A stretch of 9,713 nt of DNA, from positions 1 through 9,713 of the forward strand of contig JAZNSV010000112.1 in the NCBI GenBank assembly GCA_045591485.1, in the 5' to 3' direction. A program made the translations under genes and the position numbers. Of this stretch, positions 6,176-9,713 are shown piece after piece. The notes under the pieces are model-generated. The model saw only the letters and a list, made by a program, of their open reading frames with translations, was not told where the DNA came from and searched no databases. The stretch comes from Colimorpha sp045591485 (GTDB taxonomy: Bacteria > Bacteroidota > Bacteroidia > Bacteroidales > P3). The stretch's first letter is position 1. Each line of letters starts with the position of its first letter.

Positions 6176-7678
6176 TTATTTTGTTTCTGCCAATATCTTC
6201 TCGCCTTTCTCGATGGCTTCTTCGATGGTGCCGACCATGAGGAAAGCCTGTTCGGGCAGGTAGTCGACATCGCCGTTGAGGATGGTGTTGAAGCCTTTGA
6301 TGGTGTCTTCGATGTTGACGAAGCGGCCTTCCAGTCCGGTGAACGCCTCCGCCACGAAGAACGGCTGCGAGAGGAAGCGCTGCACGCGGCGTGCGCGGCT
6401 GACCACGAGCTTGTCCTGCTCGCCGAGTTCCTCCATGCCGAGGATGGCTATGATGTCCTGCAGCTCGTTGTAGCGCTGCAGCATCTGTTTTACGCGCTGA
6501 GCCGTCTGGTAGTGCTCTTCGCCGACCACGTCGGGCGCAAGGATGCGGCTGGTGGAATCGAGCGGGTCGACGGCGGGGTATATGCCAAGTTCCGATATCT
6601 TGCGGCTGAGCACCGTCTGGGCGTCAAGATGGGCGAAGGTGGTGGCAGGCGCGGGGTCGGTCAGGTCGTCGGCGGGCACATAGACGGCCTGCACCGAGGT
6701 GATGGAGCCGCGCTTGGTAGAGGTGATGCGCTCCTGCATCAGACCCATCTCGGTGGCCAGCGTGGGCTGATAGCCCACGGCGCTCGGCATACGGCCCAGC
6801 AGGGCGCTCACTTCGGAGCCTGCCTGTGTGAAGCGGAAGATGTTGTCGATGAAGAGCAGAATGTCTCGTCCGCCGGTCTTCTCGTCGCCGTCGCGGTAGT
6901 ATTCGGCCAGCGTCAGTCCGGCCAGGGCCACGCGGGCACGCGCGCCAGGCGTCTCGTTCATCTGGCCGAAGACCATTGTGCATTTCGAATCTTTCAGGGC
7001 TGCATGGTCGATTTTGCTGAGGTCCCAGCTGCCTTCTTCCATACTCTTGACGAATTCGTCGCCGTATTTGATAACGCCGGCCTCAATCATCTCGCGCAGC
7101 AGGTCGTTGCCCTCGCGGGTACGCTCGCCGACGCCGGTAAAGACGCTCATGCCGGAGTATTTCTTTGCAATGTTGTTGATGAGTTCCTGGATAAGCACTG
7201 TCTTGCCCACGCCGGCACCGCCGAAGAGGCCGATCTTGCCGCCCTTGAGGAAAGGCTGGATCAGGTCAATCACCTTGATGCCGGTGTAGAGTATCTCTTG
7301 GCTGGTGCTGAGGTTCTCAAACTTTGGCGGCTCGCGGTGGATGCTGTAGCGCTTCTCGCATTTGGGGGCGGGCATGCCGTCGATGGTCTCGCCGATGACG
7401 TTGAACAGACGTCCGTTGATGTCCTCGCCCACAGGCATAGAGATAGGTTCCCCTTTCGACACCACCTCCATACCGCGCTGCAGGCCGTCAGTCGAGTCCA
7501 TGGCGATGCAGCGCATGGTGTTCTCTCCGATGTCCTGCTGGCATTCGAGGATAATCTCGGTGCCGTCGGGGCGGCGCACGCCGAGGGCGGTGTAAATGTC
7601 GGGCAGGTTGTCGCCGTCGGCGAAGGTGACGTCGACCACTGCTCCAATGATTTGCGATATTTTACCTTTCAGTTCCAT
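6176..7678 (-). CDS. atpD: F1 ATP synthase beta subunit
   Basis: A 500-residue protein, the catalytic subunit that makes ATP from ADP and phosphate. Seen: the N-terminal beta-barrel (GKISQIIGAVVDVTFADG), Walker A GGAGVGKT at 153-160, GVGERTREGND with catalytic Glu185, Walker B RDILLFIDNI at 271-280, then ALLGRMPSAVGYQPTLATEM and QERITSTKRGSITSVQAVYV, and the C-terminal DELSEED-equivalent region MEELGEQDKL. It is longer than the E. coli protein (460 aa), chiefly through an insertion at about residues 204-232 between GVI and TMVFGQMNE. The ATG at 7678 is preferred over an in-frame TTG at 7699, since beta subunits begin a few residues before GKISQ and the ATG follows an A-rich leader. A promoter lies about 36-68 nt upstream; atpC follows. 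Confidence 0.97.
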   Translation of the reverse strand: MELKGKISQIIGAVVDVTFADGDNLPDIYTALGVRRPDGTEIILECQQDIGENTMRCIAMDSTDGLQRGMEVVSKGEPISMPVGEDINGRLFNVIGETIDGMPAPKCEKRYSIHREPPKFENLSTSQEILYTGIKVIDLIQPFLKGGKIGLFGGAGVGKTVLIQELINNIAKKYSGMSVFTGVGERTREGNDLLREMIEAGVIKYGDEFVKSMEEGSWDLSKIDHAALKDSKCTMVFGQMNETPGARARVALAGLTLAEYYRDGDEKTGGRDILLFIDNIFRFTQAGSEVSALLGRMPSAVGYQPTLATEMGLMQERITSTKRGSITSVQAVYVPADDLTDPAPATTFAHLDAQTVLSRKISELGIYPAVDPLDSTSRILAPDVVGEEHYQTAQRVKQMLQRYNELQDIIAILGMEELGEQDKLVVSRARRVQRFLSQPFFVAEAFTGLEGRFVNIEDTIKGFNTILNGDVDYLPEQAFLMVGTIEEAIEKGEKILAETK

Positions 7679-7701
7679 TGTTTTATTGTTTATTGGCAAT
7701 C

Positions 7702-7749
7702 AAAATTGCGGTGCAAAGATACGAAAAATTTTCTTTGCACCGCAATTTT
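7702..7749. repeat. 18-bp perfect inverted repeat between a DUF gene and atpD
   Basis: Bases 7702-7719 (AAAATTGCGGTGCAAAGA) are the exact reverse complement of 7732-7749, with a 12-nt A/T-rich centre. Read on the minus strand, ten A's precede it and its 3' arm ends in four T's, so it could terminate transcripts of the upstream paralogue pair. Read on the plus strand it is followed by a T-run (7746-7755), an even better terminator shape, though no plus-strand gene ends here. It also contains the atpD promoter -7 and -33 elements. Confidence 0.8.
7714..7746 (-). promoter_or_regulatory. Bacteroidetes-type promoter for atpD
   Basis: On the minus strand TATCTTTG (7721-7714) matches the Bacteroidetes -7 consensus TANNTTTG exactly. 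ATTG (7746-7743) matches three of four bases of the -33 TTTG, with 21 nt between it and the -7 element, and a run of A's lies upstream. Transcription would start near 7705, giving a leader of roughly 25-30 nt before the atpD ATG at 7678. Consensus is from established Bacteroides promoter work; activity is inferred. Confidence 0.75.
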
Positions 7750-7793
7750 TTTTTTACAGCCTCTTTTTTAACATTTCTGTCGGCCGGATGGGG

Positions 7794-8948
7794 TTATAAA
7801 ATCCATTCGTCAATGTCCCACAGGTTATAGTTGTAGTTGATGCTGAAATAATTTAATTTTTTAGGATTGTCCGGGTCCATGGTGGGGGGTGTTCCAGTGA
7901 AGCAGTTGAATTCCACCTTGATCAAGATGCTCAAGCGCTCGTTGTATCCCTTTACCACCCACGTGTATTGGTCTTTCTGGGTGTCGATGAAAATGACGAA
8001 TCCGTTTTCCATCAGGAGGTCCTTCCATTTTCTGTAGGTCATCTCGTTGGATTGCCCGGGGGATGCCCAGTCATACGGAATCACCCTTCCGTGTACCATG
8101 AAAGAGGTTACCAAAGTTCCGTCGTATGAGAAATAGGCTGCTACACTGCTGGTTCCCATCCATCCTTTGGGCGAATCGTAGTAGTTGCTGCCAGCGGCTT
8201 TCATGAACCCCATATTCTTCAACTGCTCCTTTGTCGTTTTCCCCGGGGTGATTCCGAACAGCGAGTTGAATTTGCTTGCAGCCGAGGTGTTGGTGAACAC
8301 ACGTATGGGTCGAGCCACTTTTATCGAGGACAGGGTGTTGGCATCCGATGTGGTTTTCTCTTTTCCACGGTTGAATTGAAGCTGGATGACCAAGCCCGTT
8401 TCTTCATTTGTACCAGTGATATTGGCAGAAAAAGGTTTCCCTGGTTTCGGCCGTTTCCCGATGTATACCTGATAGTTGTTGTCGTTGAACCATTGCATCC
8501 ATTGGTCGTAGCTCATTTGCAAAGGTGAGCCGAGTTTGAGCTTCTTCCAGGAGTCGGGGGCGCTGGAATTGGTGTCGAAAACAACGCTGCAAATAATGCC
8601 GTTGTAGACGGTGCATTCCAATCCTTTGTACAGGTAGTAGATTTCTTTCTCGGTACCTTCTTTGAGCGTGCCCCCCAAGGCTTTTAGCTCTTCCACCGTT
8701 GTCCAGCCGGGGATAAGGCCGTCGATGTTGGACACATGGTCGTCATAGGGGTAGTCTCCCACCCGCCGGAAGTCGTATTGCTGCCGGGCCATGGTCTCGG
8801 CCAGCACAAGTTCGGGGCTCTTTTTCTGCGCCTGTACGGTCTTCGTTGTCTTTTTGACCGGTTTCTTTGTGGACTTGGACGCGTTCTGTGCCTCGATACA
8901 GGCGGGCGTTATTAGCAATATTGCTATGAAAATCAGGATTCTCCTCAT
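7794..8948 (-). CDS. Secreted protein of unknown function with an internal duplication
   Basis: A 384-residue protein I do not recognise. A signal peptide (MRRILIFIAILLITPACIEA) is followed by a Lys/Thr-rich stretch (about 22-43). The rest is two copies of one unit of about 155 residues. Unit 1 has GLIPGWTTVEELKALG (77-92), MSYDQWMQWFNDNNYQVYIG (145-164) and NEETGLVIQLQF (181-192). Unit 2 has FGITPGKTTKEQLKNMGF (231-248), MTYRKWKDLLMENGFVIFID (303-322) and NERLSILIKVEF (336-347). The G-x-TT-xx-L-xx-(L/M)G element loosely recalls the SmpA/BamE or BLIP-like fold, an inference only. TPAC at 14-17 is a poor lipobox, so export by ordinary cleavage near Q21 is likelier. It starts 8 nt after the stop of an upstream paralogue, so the two form an operon. 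Its stop is followed by the inverted repeat ahead of atpD. Confidence 0.75.
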   Translation of the reverse strand: MRRILIFIAILLITPACIEAQNASKSTKKPVKKTTKTVQAQKKSPELVLAETMARQQYDFRRVGDYPYDDHVSNIDGLIPGWTTVEELKALGGTLKEGTEKEIYYLYKGLECTVYNGIICSVVFDTNSSAPDSWKKLKLGSPLQMSYDQWMQWFNDNNYQVYIGKRPKPGKPFSANITGTNEETGLVIQLQFNRGKEKTTSDANTLSSIKVARPIRVFTNTSAASKFNSLFGITPGKTTKEQLKNMGFMKAAGSNYYDSPKGWMGTSSVAAYFSYDGTLVTSFMVHGRVIPYDWASPGQSNEMTYRKWKDLLMENGFVIFIDTQKDQYTWVVKGYNERLSILIKVEFNCFTGTPPTMDPDNPKKLNYFSINYNYNLWDIDEWIL

Positions 8949-8956
8949 CTCTTTAT

Positions 8957-9713
8957 TTAGTATTCATTATAGTTATACTTGACTTCATAGTGGTCGACAT
9001 GTTCGGGGTTGTCCTGATCGTTTATGGGGTCTACATCAAGACTGATGCTAAAATTAATGACCAGTTCCACCCCCAGTGAGGGATGTCGCGCATCAACGGT
9101 CCGCTCATAGGTTTCAGCGGAATTTTTCACAATGGTGAAGCCGTTTTCCTGTAGGAATTTCATCCATTTCCTGTATGTCATCGGTCCTTTCACGCCTCCG
9201 ATAGACCATTCGGGCGGGAGGACCTGACCCCAAATCGACAGGTGGTAGACCAGGGTTCCCTCATCGCGTCCGTATTGGAAATAGCATGATACGCTTTTGG
9301 CTCCGTTCACCCCTTCCTTTGTATAAAAATGATAATCGGGACTGGGCTCGCTGAATCCCATTCGCTTCAAATCGCTTTCGGTGGTCTTCCCGGGTGTAAT
9401 GCCAAACAGGGTGCTGAACATGTTTTTCTCGCTTGTCGCCGTGGTGACCCAGAATTCGCGCATCAGTTTTATCTCAAAGGGTGTGTCACTGCCCGAAAGC
9501 AGCACCACCAACCCGGTTTTCTCGTTTGTGGCGGTGATGGTGGAGGAGTAGTCCGGGTTTGTATACAGGGTGAATCCGTTGCCCGTGAGCCATTGTTTCC
9601 ATTCCTCGGTGCTTTTTCTCAGCGAGCCGTCAAAGAATCCCAGTTCGCTCCATGTCCCGGGGACGTCCATGTATGATTCCAGCTCGATGGAGCTTACTAT
9701 TCCGCGATTCATT
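8957..9713 (-). CDS. Paralogue of the downstream unknown secreted protein, 5' end missing
   Basis: 251 residues are visible from the internal ATG at 9712, but that ATG is not the start: its first residues (MNRGIVSSIELESYMD) align with residues 115-130 of the downstream protein (YNGIICSVVFDTNSSA), so the signal peptide and about 100 residues lie beyond the window. Shared landmarks are the first-unit EEWKQWLTGNGFTLYTN and NEKTGLVVLL, then FGITPGKTTESDLKRMGF, GPMTYRKWMKFLQENGFTIV and a C-terminal DNPEHVDHYEVKYNYNEY matching DNPKKLNYFSINYNYNLWD. Unit 1 is shorter by several residues in its variable loops. Secretion is inferred from the paralogue. Gap to the next start is 8 nt. Function unknown. 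Confidence 0.75.
   Translation of the reverse strand, partial: MNRGIVSSIELESYMDVPGTWSELGFFDGSLRKSTEEWKQWLTGNGFTLYTNPDYSSTITATNEKTGLVVLLSGSDTPFEIKLMREFWVTTATSEKNMFSTLFGITPGKTTESDLKRMGFSEPSPDYHFYTKEGVNGAKSVSCYFQYGRDEGTLVYHLSIWGQVLPPEWSIGGVKGPMTYRKWMKFLQENGFTIVKNSAETYERTVDARHPSLGVELVINFSISLDVDPINDQDNPEHVDHYEVKYNYNEY

Noticed and set aside
7679..7699. atpD start at an in-frame TTG at 7699
   Set aside because: It would add seven residues (PINNKT-type) not typical of beta subunits, while the ATG at 7678 has an A-rich leader and normal length.
6512..7771. Long plus-strand open frame (419 codons) opposite atpD
   Set aside because: It is a shadow of a highly conserved gene, with His/Ala/Val-rich sequence typical of antisense translation and no motif.
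9710..9712. ATG at 9712 as the true start of the upstream paralogue
   Set aside because: It aligns to about residue 115 of the downstream paralogue and no signal peptide follows it, so it is internal.

Overview
The window looks like chromosomal DNA of a member of the Bacteroidota, probably order Bacteroidales (Prevotella- or Bacteroides-like). Four things point there. The ATP synthase epsilon subunit is short (78 aa). The beta subunit has an insertion of about 28 residues. A promoter of the Bacteroidetes type (-7 element TATCTTTG) lies ahead of atpD. An ECF sigma factor is followed by a one-pass membrane protein and an outer-membrane beta-barrel protein. Genus cannot be fixed from the sequence alone.

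Layout, plus strand, 1-4148. An ATP-grasp enzyme, cut off at its 5' end by the window edge, overlaps a putative MntP-type manganese exporter by four bases (ATGA). After a 145-base gap with two small hairpins comes a tight three-gene unit. It holds an ECF sigma factor (probably starting at a TTG codon), an anti-sigma-like single-pass membrane protein overlapping it by 20 nt, and a secreted protein with beta-helix-like repeats joined to a C-terminal outer-membrane barrel. A rho-independent terminator closes this block.

Layout, minus strand, 9713-4199. Two tandem paralogous secreted proteins of unknown function (the upstream one truncated by the window edge) precede an 18-bp perfect inverted repeat that contains the atpD promoter. 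atpD (F1 beta) and atpC (F1 epsilon) follow, then an oligopeptide-type ABC substrate-binding lipoprotein. Both gaps beside atpC carry short repeats: heptads in opposed orientation upstream and a 14-bp tandem repeat downstream. The two gene blocks converge at about 4150-4200.

How the genes work together. The sigma/membrane/barrel trio looks like a self-contained envelope regulatory unit. atpD and atpC encode parts of F1; the remaining ATP synthase genes are not in the window. The substrate-binding protein has no permease or ATPase gene beside it. No tRNA, rRNA, CRISPR array, insertion sequence or phage gene is visible. The least familiar material is the tandem paralogue pair, with its internal repeat of about 155 residues and GITPGKTT motif, and the structured intergenic repeats around atpD and atpC.
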